Below are positions 26,866 to 36,396 of a stretch of DNA of 64,000 nt, in pieces. The translations under genes were made by a program, and so were the position numbers. The notes under the pieces were generated by a model. The model was not told the DNA's origin, ran no database searches, and saw only the letters and a program-made list of their open reading frames with translations. Numbering within the stretch: position 1 is the first letter of the stretch; every line of letters begins with the position of its first letter. Origin of the DNA: Gp6-AA40 sp035649635 (GTDB lineage Bacteria > Acidobacteriota > Vicinamibacteria > Vicinamibacterales > UBA2999); assembly GCA_035649635.1 (NCBI GenBank), contig DASRJE010000204.1, positions 33,793 through 97,792 of the forward strand, in the 5' to 3' direction.

Positions 26866-27150
26866 TGTCTGACCTCGAAGGATTCACCGCACGGACAGCG
26901 GAGCAGTCCGCCGCTCAGGAAGTACTCGACGGCTTGTTCTCGCGGCCCCGCTGCGGGCCGAACCCCGCCGCCGCGAACCGCGCTCCGACCCGGGCCGCCA
27001 ACTCCTCGGGCACGATCCGAAGCCGCTCGTCGCGCCCGGTGATCTGTTCGTGCTCGGGCGCAACGACGTACTGCGATTACCGTCGTCGTCCTTCTGCTTG
27101 AGACGACCGTAGCGGATGCTCCCCAAATGGATCGGATTCAGGAGGGTCAG
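26866..27150 (-). pseudogene. Fragment of a large serine recombinase
   Basis: Minus-strand translation in two frames gives LGSIRYGRLKQKDDDGNR, then VVAPEHEQITGRDERLRIVP, EELAARVGARFAAAGFG and after a stop LLRCPCGESFE. The order (barrel start, EW/EH motif, RIVPEELA, then a cysteine pair) matches the recombinase plus zinc-ribbon region of large serine recombinases. No catalytic Ser domain is present and the frame is broken near 27070 and 26920, so it is a remnant. It lies just downstream of the PknK-like gene; another recombinase remnant lies beyond the other end of that gene. Confidence 0.5.
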
Positions 27151-27202
27151 GCGTCGACCGGAACGCCGAGTCGGAGGGTGCACACGTCGAGCGACGGGAG
27201 TC

Positions 27203-30200
27203 CTATCCGACCTGGTGAGCTCGCACCAGCGCGATCGCCCCGATCTCCCGGCTCAGCGCGATGCCGCGGTCGTGCCAACCGCGGGCTTCGCCAGGCATCG
27301 ACGAGCCGAGCGCCTCGCCAGCTGCGAGGAGGGCACGGGCCAGCAATAGGCGGTCGGCGCTGCGCTCGGCATCGGCGAAAACCTGGCGGAACACGCGCGC
27401 GCCGCGCCCGATTCGGCCCTCGGCGGCGTCACGTTCGGCACGGATGATCATCGCCATGCCGTGGAATGCCGGATAGAACCGCGCCATTCCAGAGCCAAGG
27501 TGCCCGCGTCGAACGAGGGTGAAGCCAATCCGGGCACTGGGCGAACGTCGAACCTGTTTGTACAGCCGCAGGCGCACGTGATCGAGCAGCAGCCGCCCTT
27601 CCGTGATCTCCGGCCCGGCGTCGGTATAGTGCATGAAGCGCGGAACGGCGGCCAGCGCCTCGAGTTCCCTCTCGGCCACCTCCCAGTCGTGGGCATACGC
27701 GGCGCACCGCCCGCGTCCCAGTCGAACGAAGATCTCCGCGAGATGCGGATAGTAGACATCCCCGGTCTCGGTCACCAGCGAGTCGAGATACGCGGTGATG
27801 CCTTGCAGCTGTTTCCGCGCCTCGTCGAACTCACCGGCAACGGCGAGCACTTCGGCACAGCCCGAGACGGCGGGGAGGATTTCGTGATGCGTGCCCGGAC
27901 CTCGAGCAAACAGCGCGAGTGCCCTTTCACACCAGACCCGGGCACGTGGCGTATCGCCGAGATGCAGCAAAGCAAACCCAAGGTGCGCAGACGTCAGCGC
28001 CCGCAGATGCACTTCGCCGATGTCTTCGAGCTCGGTGACGACGTGCCTGGCCAACTCGGCCGCACGCATCCAGGCTCCCTGCCTCACGAGAATCCTCACC
28101 TCGGTAGCACTGCACAGCGCTAGGAGATAGCGCGACCCGGTTCGGTTGGCGGCAGCCCTGGCATCGCGAAGGTTTGCGTGCGCCCCCTTGAAGTCGGTTT
28201 GCGTCAGACACGTGTAGATGCGATGGATCAGCGTCTCGCACAGGAGTGCGTCATCCCGGCACCGTGCCGCCAGATTCATGCCCCGATACAAGAACCCTCG
28301 CGCCTTGGTGTCGCAGACGAATAGATTCAGCAGTCCGAGTGACGTGTAGGCGCGGCCGACCTCGCCAGCCAAGGCCCGCGCCTCCACCGAGGTTGGCCCG
28401 AATGACCGCGGGAGCTGGGACAGCAGCCGCCACGGAAGGTCGTCGCATTGGAACAGCACCGGCAATGCCAGTCCGGGGTTGACCACCCGGCGCCCGGCAC
28501 GCCTGATGGCCCGGCGCAGGATGTCGTCCGCCTGTGCCAGCCGCCCGGTCTTCGACAGCGTGTCGCCGATTCGCCGGCGCAGGCGCACTTCGTCGCCCAG
28601 GCCCTGTCCAAGCCGCAACGCCTGCTCGTATCCTGTCAATGCGCGCGAATAGCTGGCCGACAGGAACGCCACGTCGGCAAGCCTCTCGTGCAGGGTCATC
28701 GCGAACGCCGGCTCGGCGGCTTCGTCGGTCAGCGCGATGGCGCGTTCGTAGCACACCACTGCCAGATCCGTGCTGTACCTGGCTTGGGCACGTGCCGCCG
28801 CATCGGCATTGAGGGCCCGTGCACGCAGGTCGCGGCCATGCCACGCGTGATGAGCAGACGCGTATACCGTGTCGTCATCGGTGAGGCCCGTGGCCTCGAG
28901 TGCCCGAAGGACTCGGACGTGGAGCGCCCGACGATCAGTCTCAGGAATCCGCGCATACACCCATTCGCGCATCCCATCGTGAGCGATGCGGTAGCCGCCG
29001 ATCACATCCCGCCGCATGAATTGCCGGCTGATCAGCAGCCGTGCCGCCTCCTCGAAGGCCTCATCGCTCTGCTCAACCACTGCCTGCATCAAGCCGCCCA
29101 CCACCGGACGCGCTGCAACCGCGGCCGCCGTCAACACCGCCATCGACGACGATGGCAGAGCCAGGACGCGCTCGGCGATAATCTCGTCGACCGAGTCGGG
29201 AATCTGCAGTTGCCCAGTTCGACGTCGCCCATCGTGGCGCCAGTCTCGACTGCCGCCACTCCCCGCTCCACCAGCGCGCGCAGGACTTCTTCGACGAAGA
29301 ACGGACGACCCGACGTCGCGGCGTGTAGCCGGTCGCTCAAGACCGCCGGTAACTCGTCGACACCCAGCATCGATGCAGCAAGCGATGCAACCTCGGGCCG
29401 ACTGAGCGTGCCGAGGTGCAGCAACTCGAGGTGGCCTTCAGCCTCCGCAAGATCGAGGAACCGATGGCCCGGCGCTGGCACGCCCGCCTCTGCCCGCGCC
29501 TCGCGCGCGGCGCCGACGAATGCAATCCGGACGCGTGTCGACGAGAGCTCTGCCACGAGCCGACGGAGCACTTCGAGCAGCGCCGGCCTGGCCCACTGAA
29601 GATCGCCGACCGAAAACACGAAGGGCACGCGACCTGCCGCGGCGACGAGGAATTCGACACATCGGTTCAGAAGCCGCTCTCGCTCGGCGGCCGGCGAACG
29701 TCCCGGTGGTGCCGTGGGCCACCTGCGACCGGGATCGATCGACGGGGCCACACGTACGAGATCGGGGCCGTACGCCTGCAGCAGGTCTGCCGCACCGGCG
29801 CCGTCCAGAAGGTACAACGAGCTGCCGAAGGGCCTCACCCAGAGGCCCAAGCTCGGCTTCGTCCGTTTCGTAACAGTCGCACTCGACGAAAGCGATGCCG
29901 GCAAACTGCACGCGATGTCTCAGCTCGCGAAGGATCCGCGACTTGCCCGCGCCGGCGTCGCCCACGACGCAGATGCCGCCGAAACCCACGGCCTTCTCGA
30001 CGACGCGTCGCCTGACAAACGATCGAAGCCGATCGAGTTCCGTCCCCCTGCCAACGAACGCGCTCGAAAGAACGTAACTCTGCCGTGTCTCGTCGGTCTG
30101 CAGGGCGAATTGCAGGCCACTGCCCGCGTTGATGGCGTCGATGAAGGCATTCGCACCAGAGAATCGCGCCGCCGGGGACGGATCGGTCAGGCGCAACACG

Positions 30201-31030
30201 ATGGCGTTGAGCCACGACGGCACCCGGTCGTCCACCGCCAGGTCCACACCACGTCCGGAATCGGACTGCAGGCCAGGCGTGGCCGAGGCGCCGGGCATCC
30301 GACCGTAGAGAAGGCGGTACAAGGTGATGCCGAGCGAATAGAGGTCGGCTCGCCGGTCGACGGCCGGACTGCCCTGCAGCAATTCCGGCGCGATGAATCC
30401 TGGCGTGCCGCACAGATCGAGCCCGCCAACGGCCTGGACCAGCTCGGCGATGCCGAAATCCAGCAGTTTGGCGGTGCCGTCGGCCGTCACCATGATGTTC
30501 GACGGCTTCACGTCGAAGTGGATGATCCGGCGGCTGTGAATGAACGCCAGCGCCCGGCACACGGCCACGATCGGTACGAGCACGTCACGCCAGCCCGCGC
30601 CGCCGATCGCGGATTCGAGATCGACGCCGTCGACGTGCTCCATCGTGAAGAAGCAGAGGCCGGTTTCGTCCTGCGTATCGAAGTCGTAGACGGGAGTGAG
30701 ATTGGGGTGGGTCAGCTGCGCCAGCAGACCGAACTCCGCACGGAAGCGGCGTAGCGCCTCACGGTCCGGCCGGGCGGCACCGAGGATCTTCAACGCCGTC
30801 GGACGATCGGGATGGATGGTGTCGCGCACGCGGTACACGGCGCCCATGCCGCCCTGCCCCAGACGTTGTTCGACCTGATACCGGCCGGCGAGAACCGATC
30901 CCTCGGCGATGGCGGGACGAACGAACGCCTCGGCACTCGTACGTGTCGCCGCACGGGCGCGCGTGAGCCGTGGCCCCTCGATCGCGGTCCGCGTCGGATC
31001 GTTGGCCCACTCGGACCGCCGGTCATCCAC
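27203..31030 (-). pseudogene. PknK-like Ser/Thr kinase - AAA/NACHT-like ATPase - TPR protein, two frameshifts
   Basis: One long gene of about 1275 residues read in three frames. The first frame has the kinase: YQVEQRLGQGGMGAVYRV, ALKILGA, IIHFDVKPSNIMV (HFD in place of HRD), LLDFGIAEL, GTPGFIAPEL, then a P-loop GDAGAGKSR in the ATPase after FVGRGTELDRL. The frame changes near 29815-29826, where EAELGPLGEALRQLV gives way to LYLLDGAGAADLLQAYGPDL; the ATPase continues to SGRPFFVEEVLRALVE. A second shift near 29205-29215 joins LQIPDSVDEIIAERVLALP to the long helical TPR region that ends at 27203. All parts remain well conserved, so both shifts may be recent or sequencing errors. Start GTG 31030 is uncertain. 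The family couples kinase signalling to a signal-transduction ATPase. Serine-recombinase remnants flank it on both sides. Confidence 0.78.
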
Positions 31031-31067
31031 GAGGAGGCTCGCCAGGCATCACACACCATTCTACCGG

Positions 31068-31251
31068 CGCGGCGGTCTGGAGCTCGAGTTCGTCGCTGGC
31101 GTTTCGCCCGAAGCCATCGTGAAGGCACTCAACGGCGAAGGCATCGCCAGCCCGTTCGGCGGCGCGTGGGGCCCAAGTACGATCTACGGCAACGGCAAGC
31201 GCGGAACAGGGATTCTGAACAACGAGCTGTACGTCGGTCGGCTTGTTTGGG
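31068..31251 (+). pseudogene. Fragment of a serine recombinase (recombinase domain)
   Basis: The plus strand reads LEFVAGVSPEAIVKALNGEG, IASPFGGAWGPSTIYGNGKR and GTGILNNELYVGRLVW. This is the recombinase-domain signature of large serine recombinases (helix-turn-helix, W..STI..IL.NELY.G..VW). Both the catalytic domain and the zinc ribbon are missing. It lies between the divergently placed kinase start and the alpha/beta hydrolase and is oriented opposite to the fragment at 26866-27150. Confidence 0.7.
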
Positions 31252-31336
31252 TTCCTATCGTCCGTGCGCGCTGGGCGACGACGCCGACCATTGATCCGGT
31301 CTGCGCGAGGCTGAAGCGTCGCTCGAGCGCTGACAC

Positions 31337-32134
31337 TCACACGCCGCGAAGAAACTCGAGTACGACATCGTTGAATCGCTCTGGCGCCTCGAGGTTCACC
31401 ATGTGCCCAGCGCCCTCGATCGTGGCCCGCCGAACGTTGGGGATGTCGCGCACGAGCACGTCGGCGATTGCTTGAAAGTCGGACACGTCATGCTCGCCGA
31501 CCACGACCAGCGTCGGCGCCGTGATGTCTCCGAGGCGCTGAATCGCCGGTGGTTGAAACGGTCGTCCGCGGTCGACGCTCATCCACTGCGCGCCGGTGTA
31601 ATCGCCGACCATCGTGCGCAGGGAGTCGGCGGAATGTGGATTCGCGAGCGCCTCGGCGAACATTGGCATCGCGAGCCACCGCGCACGTGCCGCATCGACT
31701 CCTGACGTCGTACACGCGGTGCGTACTTCGGCCTGCGCCTGCACGAACTGGGGTGACCACTTGTAGCCGCCCAGCGATGGATCCACGACGACGAGTGCGC
31801 GCACACGGTCGGACCGCGTCACGGCGAAATTGATCGCGGCACCGCCGCCAAGTGAGACGCCGAGAAGCGCGGCGCGTTCGATGCCCAGTTGATCGAGCAG
31901 CGCGGCGAGATCGTCCGCGTGCGCGTAACTCGCCTCGCCGAGAGCCGACTTTCCGAATCCGCGTAGGTCGTACGTCACGACGGTGTACTCGCCGGCGAAG
32001 GCCTCGCGCTGACGCAGCCACATTCGCCGGTCGAAGCTAAAGGCGTGCAGCAGCACGAGCGGCTCTCCCTCGCCCGTGATCTCGTAGTACAGGTCCGTGC
32101 CCTCTGTCGGCGCGTAACCGAGCCGACGACGCAT
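31337..32134 (-). CDS. Alpha/beta hydrolase
   Basis: A 265-residue soluble alpha/beta hydrolase. The oxyanion region is LVLLHAFSFDRRMW, the nucleophile elbow GVSLGGG (Ser), the acid VVVGEHDVSDF (Asp) and the catalytic His GAGHMVNLEAPERF, all in canonical order and spacing. It looks like the 3-oxoadipate enol-lactonase/esterase branch. ATG 32134 is preferred because AGGGGGCTGAG lies upstream; a longer frame to 32254 has an unlikely Pro-rich lead. No pathway genes surround it, so the substrate is unknown. Confidence 0.88.
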   Translation of the reverse strand: MRRRLGYAPTEGTDLYYEITGEGEPLVLLHAFSFDRRMWLRQREAFAGEYTVVTYDLRGFGKSALGEASYAHADDLAALLDQLGIERAALLGVSLGGGAAINFAVTRSDRVRALVVVDPSLGGYKWSPQFVQAQAEVRTACTTSGVDAARARWLAMPMFAEALANPHSADSLRTMVGDYTGAQWMSVDRGRPFQPPAIQRLGDITAPTLVVVGEHDVSDFQAIADVLVRDIPNVRRATIEGAGHMVNLEAPERFNDVVLEFLRGV

Positions 32135-32254
32135 GCTCAGCCCCCTTTCGTCGTCCGTAGGTGGAGCGTACTTCTTCGAGGAAGGAAATAGAGGAGGAAA
32201 TAAGTGAATACTGCTGTGGTTGGGGGGACCGATGCCGTCTGAAGGCAGCCGCAT

Positions 32255-33043
32255 GACAGGCTGCTATGAGCACCCTGTCCGAGCGCTGGCAACAGGTCCA
32301 ATCACAGCTCGCCACCAAGGACCGGGTTCACACCTTCTACGCCGGAGCCACGGCGCTGTGGGACCTGAAACTCGATCAGTTCGGCGGCCGCTCGATACGC
32401 TGCTCGATGAGGTACGGCCGTCGTCACGAGCCGAAGGAGCTGTCCCGGCCACCTGAGAGAACGCGGCACTTCTTGAGAATGACGCCAAACGTGCGGGAAC
32501 CGGGCAGGTGGATGGGCCTGGATACCCTTTTCGGTGTTGAACCGTGGCCTCGCGGGGTGGTTAGCGAGTGCCGCAAGAGCCAACGCACCGCGCGGCAAGA
32601 TCGAACAAAGTGTTCGCGCCGCCGATGACTGAACGCCTGTACGCCGACACGACCTCGACTCCGTCGGCGCTAGCGCGCGAGCCAATGGACAATGACGGGA
32701 CCGGCGGCATCTCGCGCCAAGGCTTCTGTCACCACGCTCGTGGCGATGTGACGGCTATTCCCCATATAGTCGCAGGTTCGAGTCGTCGCGACACGATGCG
32801 GTCGTGCCACACGAGCCTGACGATGATGAGCACAACGAAGCCGTACGATGCCACCTCTATTGGCATGAAGTGGGCCAAGGCTTCACCTACCGGTCGCGCT
32901 TCGGAGAACGCGGGACCGATATTGAATAGCGCGATTGACCATTCGATCAATGTTATTGGGTGTTCTGGACGTCTGTGGACGTCGTTGGACGTCAGTTCGA
33001 ATCCACCCCTCTCCGCCAACCTTCGCAAACGCGCTTCGCTCGA
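32255..33043. other. Non-coding / decayed region between hydrolase and small membrane protein
   Basis: No intact gene is supported. A plus-strand stretch from 32266 begins like a real protein (MSTLSERWQQVQSQLATKDR, then FYAGATALWDLKLDQF). The likely continuation lies in another frame (LDTLLDEVRPSSRAEGAVPA), and stops follow, so it is probably a decayed gene of unknown family. A minus-strand frame (32729-33028) reads ITLIEWSIALFNIGPAFSEA and GFVVLIIVRLVWHDRIV and could be a remnant membrane protein. The right end holds a tRNA-Ser-like tail, listed separately. Confidence 0.45.
32963..33018 (+). repeat. tRNA-Ser-like 3' tail preceded by three TGGACGTC words (attachment-site remnant)
   Basis: GTTCGAATCCACCCCTCTCC followed by GCCA (32995-33018) looks like the T arm, acceptor strand and CCA of a tRNA-Ser, but no tRNA body precedes it. 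Directly upstream, TGGACGTC occurs three times (about 32966-32993) at 9-10 bp steps. A displaced tRNA 3' end is what integrase-mediated insertion at a tRNA gene leaves behind. It sits at the right edge of the mobile-remnant stretch. Interpretation is inference. Confidence 0.45.
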
Positions 33044-33397
33044 CTAGGTCCGTCCCTTGAAGTGCGCCCTGATGACGGAGATCAGCCGTCCCAGGAAGTA
33101 GTACACGGTGCCTTGCAGGACGATGGCGAGTCCGCTCCCCACCTTCAGCCCATCGGACTCGGAAAGGCCGGCGAGCCTTCCGAGCAGGATCCCCGAGAAC
33201 AGGGCGACGATGCCGACCGGCATGCAGGTCACGAGCAGCACCATCAGGAGCGCCACCCCGAACGGATTGCCAGTCAGGAAGTTCGGCATCACCGACCCTT
33301 CGACCGGATTGACGCGCCACATAAGTGTCAGGATCATCAGGGCGATCCCGACCCCTGCGGTCGCCACGGCAACTCTGTTCGACAAGAGTCTCTTCAC
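33044..33397 (-). CDS. Small membrane protein of unknown function
   Basis: A 117-residue protein with three hydrophobic helices: VAVATAGVGIALMILTLMW, FGVALLMVLLVTCMPVGIVA and a third near SGLAIVLQGTVYYFLGRL, ending with a basic tail RAHFKGRT. The start is a GTG at 33397 with no strong ribosome site. I do not recognise the family. It is not clearly linked to neighbours: a secreted protein gene lies upstream on the same strand with a terminator between. Confidence 0.6.
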   Translation of the reverse strand: MKRLLSNRVAVATAGVGIALMILTLMWRVNPVEGSVMPNFLTGNPFGVALLMVLLVTCMPVGIVALFSGILLGRLAGLSESDGLKVGSGLAIVLQGTVYYFLGRLISVIRAHFKGRT

Positions 33398-33577
33398 CGG
33401 TCGATGTTGGGAGTTCCCACCTCCTCGAGAAACGGCGTGCGCGAGGTTTGCGCGGATTCTACAGCGAGGGTGACCGAGTCGCTACGGCGCTGCTCCCACC
33501 ACATAAGATGAAGGCTATGGACATCACGGCGAGTGGCGAGGGGCGTACGAGCGGCGGATTGGCGAGGGAGCGTAGGC

Positions 33578-33686
33578 AGGCTCAAGACTGAAGGCTCAGA
33601 GGCTCAAAGCAGGCCGCCCAGGCGTACCACAAAAGGCGAGGAGTTGCCTCCTCGCCCTTTAGCCTTTAGGCGTTTGAGCCTTGCCC
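33578..33686. repeat. Intergenic hairpin with AGGCTCA-word arms around a terminator
   Basis: The left side (33578-33613) repeats AGGCTCA-like words three times and the right side (about 33655-33686) carries complementary words ending GTTTGAGCCTT. Between them lies the compact terminator stem at 33635-33656. The element is directly downstream of the minus-strand gene 33687-34064. Confidence 0.55.
33631..33660 (-). terminator. Rho-independent terminator of the secreted DUF5666-like gene
   Basis: On the minus strand the perfect stem GGCGAGGAG-GCAA-CTCCTCGCC (33635-33656) is followed by TTTT. It sits 27 bp after the stop codon of the gene at 33687-34064 and is oriented to end that transcript. 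On the plus strand the stem is followed by CTTT only. Confidence 0.8.
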
Positions 33687-34064
33687 TCACTTCACCTGCG
33701 TCGTCACATTGATGGTCGCCGCGTGCTTGGTGGCGCCGCGCTCATGGTAGGCGACCGTCACGCCGTCGCCGACTTTAACGAAGTCGGTCAGCTTCGTGCC
33801 CTTACCTTCCTGCTTCAGTTCCAGCGTCTTGGTCGTCGCGCCCTTGGCTATGACTTCTGTCTCCTTGTCGATCGTCAACGTGATCGACTCGCTCTTCGCT
33901 TTGATCGTCAGGGAATCCGGGGCGACGGCCGCCACCGTGCCCGTCGTCCTGATCGTCTTCTCGGCAGGGGGTTTGGCCTGCGCGCCTGTCCGTCCCGCCA
34001 GCGTGATCGACGGCAGCGCGAGAATTGCGAGGCCAGCAACGAACACGCTCAATACGCGTTTCAT
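33687..34064 (-). CDS. Secreted small beta-rich protein (DUF5666-like)
   Basis: A 125-residue protein with a clear signal peptide (MKRVLSVFVAGLAILALPSI, cleavage near TLAGR). The mature part reads TTGTVAAVAPDSLTIKAKSE, ITLTIDKETEVIAKG and KVGDGVTVAYHE. It is a small OB-like beta domain as seen in DUF5666 and related envelope proteins, in which a G.V..V..DS.T(V/I) motif recurs. ATG follows GGGAGGTTGTT, a strong ribosome site. Function is unknown. Terminator evidence shows a monocistronic unit. Confidence 0.78.
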   Translation of the reverse strand: MKRVLSVFVAGLAILALPSITLAGRTGAQAKPPAEKTIRTTGTVAAVAPDSLTIKAKSESITLTIDKETEVIAKGATTKTLELKQEGKGTKLTDFVKVGDGVTVAYHERGATKHAATINVTTQVK

Positions 34065-34279
34065 AACAACCTCCCTTGTGATGGGCCTATTGTGCGCCAG
34101 GCCGCGCGGACGAACATGTATTCTCTTGAAGTAGTGGTCGAAATGGCGCGCTCTCCTCGGGGACCGGCCTTCGATGCATTATGCAAGGGGTTTGCGCGAA
34201 GGAGAACGAGGCCCACACCGTCGGGAACCAGCGATGTTAACGGCTGCGGAACCCTGGTGACTGGCAAGTGCACCTGGGT

Positions 34280-34356
<77 letters not shown>

Positions 34357-34659
34357 TCATGGCGTGCGCCGAAAATCTCCGAACGTCGGTTGTAGCGGAA
34401 CGCTCGCGAATCTTTCGGATGTTCAGGTCGTCCCCTGAGCGCTGTGTCTCAGCAACCAGAACCCATTTACTTTAGCACGCAGCGACATCACCGTAAAGAG
34501 ACGCGGTATGACGCTTGCTCGTCCACACCGCGAGAACCACGCAACCCACAAGTTCCGGCGCGATTCCGTGGCGCCCGAGGTCTGTCACCCACGACCGCGC
34601 GCGGGTCGGCTCGTGATTGGGGATCGGTCACACCGAGCTCATACCGAGGAGAAACCGTG

Positions 34660-35496
34660 ATGGACGTGAACACCTTGATTCAGAACACGACGGCGACCCT
34701 GATGGCTGTGGCATGGAAGGTTGCCGGAGCCTTCGTGCTCTGGCTCGTCGGTCGCTGGCTGATCAACTTCGCGAACCGGACGCTCGGCCGGGCGCTGGCG
34801 CGACAGCAATTCGACGTGACGCTGACCCGATACCTGCAGACCGGCCTGTCCGTCCTGCTCAACGTCGCGCTGCTGGTCGCAATTCTCGGCTTCTTCGGCG
34901 TCGAAACGACGACCTTTGCGGCCTTGCTCGCCGCGGGTGGCGTGGCGATCGGTGTCGCGTGGGGTGGTCTGCTCTCGAACTTTGCCGCCGGGGCGTTCCT
35001 GATCTTCCTCCGGCCGTTCAAAGTCGGTGACGCCGTGACTGCAGGTGGTGTCACCGGGACCGTCGAGGCGATTGGCCTGTTCGGCACGACGATCAACACG
35101 CCCGACAACGTGCAGACGATCGTCGGAAATGGCGCCATTTTCTCCGGGACCATCCAGAACTATTCGGCCAACCCGTTTCGTCGCGTGGACCTGACCACCA
35201 CGATCAACAACGGCGTGGACCACAACCAGGCAATCCGGCTGCTCAAGGATCGTCTCGCCCGGATCCCCAACGTCCTGTCAACGCCGGCCCCTGACGTCGA
35301 CATCATCCAGTTCACGCCGGCCGGGCCGTTGCTGTGCGTTCGTCCGTACTGCAGCAACCAGCACTACTGGCAGGTGTACTTCGATACGAATCGCTTGATT
35401 CGGGAGTCATTTACCGAGGCGGGCTTTCCGGCAGCGACGCCGGCGTATACGGTCTCCGGCGCGTGGTCCGGTCCGTTCGATCAGGTCCAGCACTAG
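34660..35496 (+). CDS. mscS: Small-conductance mechanosensitive channel (MscS family)
   Basis: A 278-residue inner-membrane channel. Three helices are followed by the pore-lining TM3 with glycine/alanine packing (AALLAAGGVAIGVAWGGLL, SNFAAGAFLIFLRPFKVGD). The beta domain follows (AGGVTGTVEAIGLFGTTINT, DNVQTIVGNGAI) and then the alpha/beta C-terminus. The length matches E. coli MscS (286 aa). ATG 34660 is preferred, with GAGGAG nine bases upstream; GTG 34657 is an alternative. The channel releases solutes on hypo-osmotic shock. It stands alone after the tRNA-fMet, with about 300 bp of intergenic DNA upstream holding its promoter. Confidence 0.92.
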   Translation: MDVNTLIQNTTATLMAVAWKVAGAFVLWLVGRWLINFANRTLGRALARQQFDVTLTRYLQTGLSVLLNVALLVAILGFFGVETTTFAALLAAGGVAIGVAWGGLLSNFAAGAFLIFLRPFKVGDAVTAGGVTGTVEAIGLFGTTINTPDNVQTIVGNGAIFSGTIQNYSANPFRRVDLTTTINNGVDHNQAIRLLKDRLARIPNVLSTPAPDVDIIQFTPAGPLLCVRPYCSNQHYWQVYFDTNRLIRESFTEAGFPAATPAYTVSGAWSGPFDQVQH

Positions 35497-35526
35497 CGAG
35501 GCCTCGCCTCAGACCAGCCTGGGGGA

Positions 35527-35877
35527 CTATCGTCCCTCTGTTGATGATGGGCGGTCCTTGATGATGAAGAGGTGCTCGCCCGGACGAATGAGCCCAAGCT
35601 CACGACGGGCGAGATCCTCGATCGCGGCGGGATCGCTCCGCAGTCGTTTGGCTTCCTCTCGGAGCATCTCGTTCTCGGCGCGCGCTTGTCGAATCGACTG
35701 CTCGAGCACCTTGAACTCCTGACGCTTCTTCACCGTTTCGAGCAGGCCTTTTTCTCCGACGAGCGCATCCACGAAGACGACGGCGCCGATGAGCAGCAGG
35801 GCGTACTCGATTGCCCGGCGACCGCGCCGGCGGGCGGTGGTGGAGCTTGACCGAGAAGCAGACTGACCCTTTTTCAC
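35527..35877 (-). CDS. FtsB/DivIC-family septum formation protein
   Basis: A 116-residue bitopic protein. A basic cytoplasmic lead (TTARRRGRRAIEY) precedes one helix (ALLLIGAVVFVDALVG) and a periplasmic coiled coil (VLEQSIRQARAENEMLREEA, KRLRSDPAAIEDLARRELG). It ends LIRPGEHLFII, the FtsB/DivIC signature in which the AIE..AR..LG.(I/V)..GE motif contacts FtsL/FtsQ. The start is uncertain: GTG 35877 and TTG 35934 are both possible and neither has a good ribosome site. It is divergent from cutA. In other bacteria it often lies after enolase; no eno gene is here. Confidence 0.85.
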   Translation of the reverse strand: MKKGQSASRSSSTTARRRGRRAIEYALLLIGAVVFVDALVGEKGLLETVKKRQEFKVLEQSIRQARAENEMLREEAKRLRSDPAAIEDLARRELGLIRPGEHLFIIKDRPSSTEGR

Positions 35878-35960
35878 GTCGTGATCATGCGAGAATAGCG
35901 CGTTTTCGACGGAACTACACCTGGTTAGTAGCAAATTCGATCGGAAAGTACAAGAAAAAC

Positions 35961-36293
35961 GTGACCTCCTCTGCCGACACCGACGTCCGGATCGTCCTCA
36001 CGACGCTCGGTGCTGAGACCGATGCGCTCAGCCTTGCGAGAACTCTCGTCGACGAGCGCCTTGCCGCGTGCGCAAACGTTCTCCCGGCCATGGTCTCCGT
36101 CTACCGATGGAAAGGAGCGGTCGAGCAGGACAAGGAGCATCAGGTCATCATCAAGACGTGTTCCGATCGCCTGTCCGCGCTCGAGACACGGCTGCGTCAG
36201 CTCCACCCGTACGAGCTCCCCGAGTTCCTCGTCCTTGATGCCGGCGGGGGAGCGGCGTACCTCGCCTGGGTCCGGCAGTCGGTCGGACTGTAA
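35961..36293 (+). CDS. cutA: CutA-type divalent cation tolerance protein
   Basis: A 110-residue soluble trimer-forming protein of the CutA1 family. The order is IVLTTLGAETDALSLARTLV, DERLAACANVLPAMVSVYRW, KGAVEQDKEHQVIIKT and HPYELPEFLVLDAGGGAAYL, ending W(V)RQSV. All are family hallmarks, including the ACAN and HPYE motifs. GTG 35961 gives the family's normal length. Copper binding is reported for the family, but the physiological role is still debated. Confidence 0.92.
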   Translation: MTSSADTDVRIVLTTLGAETDALSLARTLVDERLAACANVLPAMVSVYRWKGAVEQDKEHQVIIKTCSDRLSALETRLRQLHPYELPEFLVLDAGGGAAYLAWVRQSVGL

Positions 36294-36396
36294 TCAACTT
36301 CCAACTGCAACGCCGACACCGACTCAACGCGGATGCTGAAGCATCCGGAGCCGATTCGCCTCGTATTTGCACCTACGCAGATGGAGGTCGATGACT

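Noticed and set aside
28448..29599. 383-aa plus-strand frame over the TPR part of the PknK-like gene
   Set aside because: Antisense to conserved TPR and ATPase sequence; no ribosome site and no domain.
29205..29826. Programmed frameshifting in the PknK-like gene
   Set aside because: No slippery heptamer followed by a stem-loop was seen at either site, and two separate shifts are needed; mutation or sequence error is simpler.
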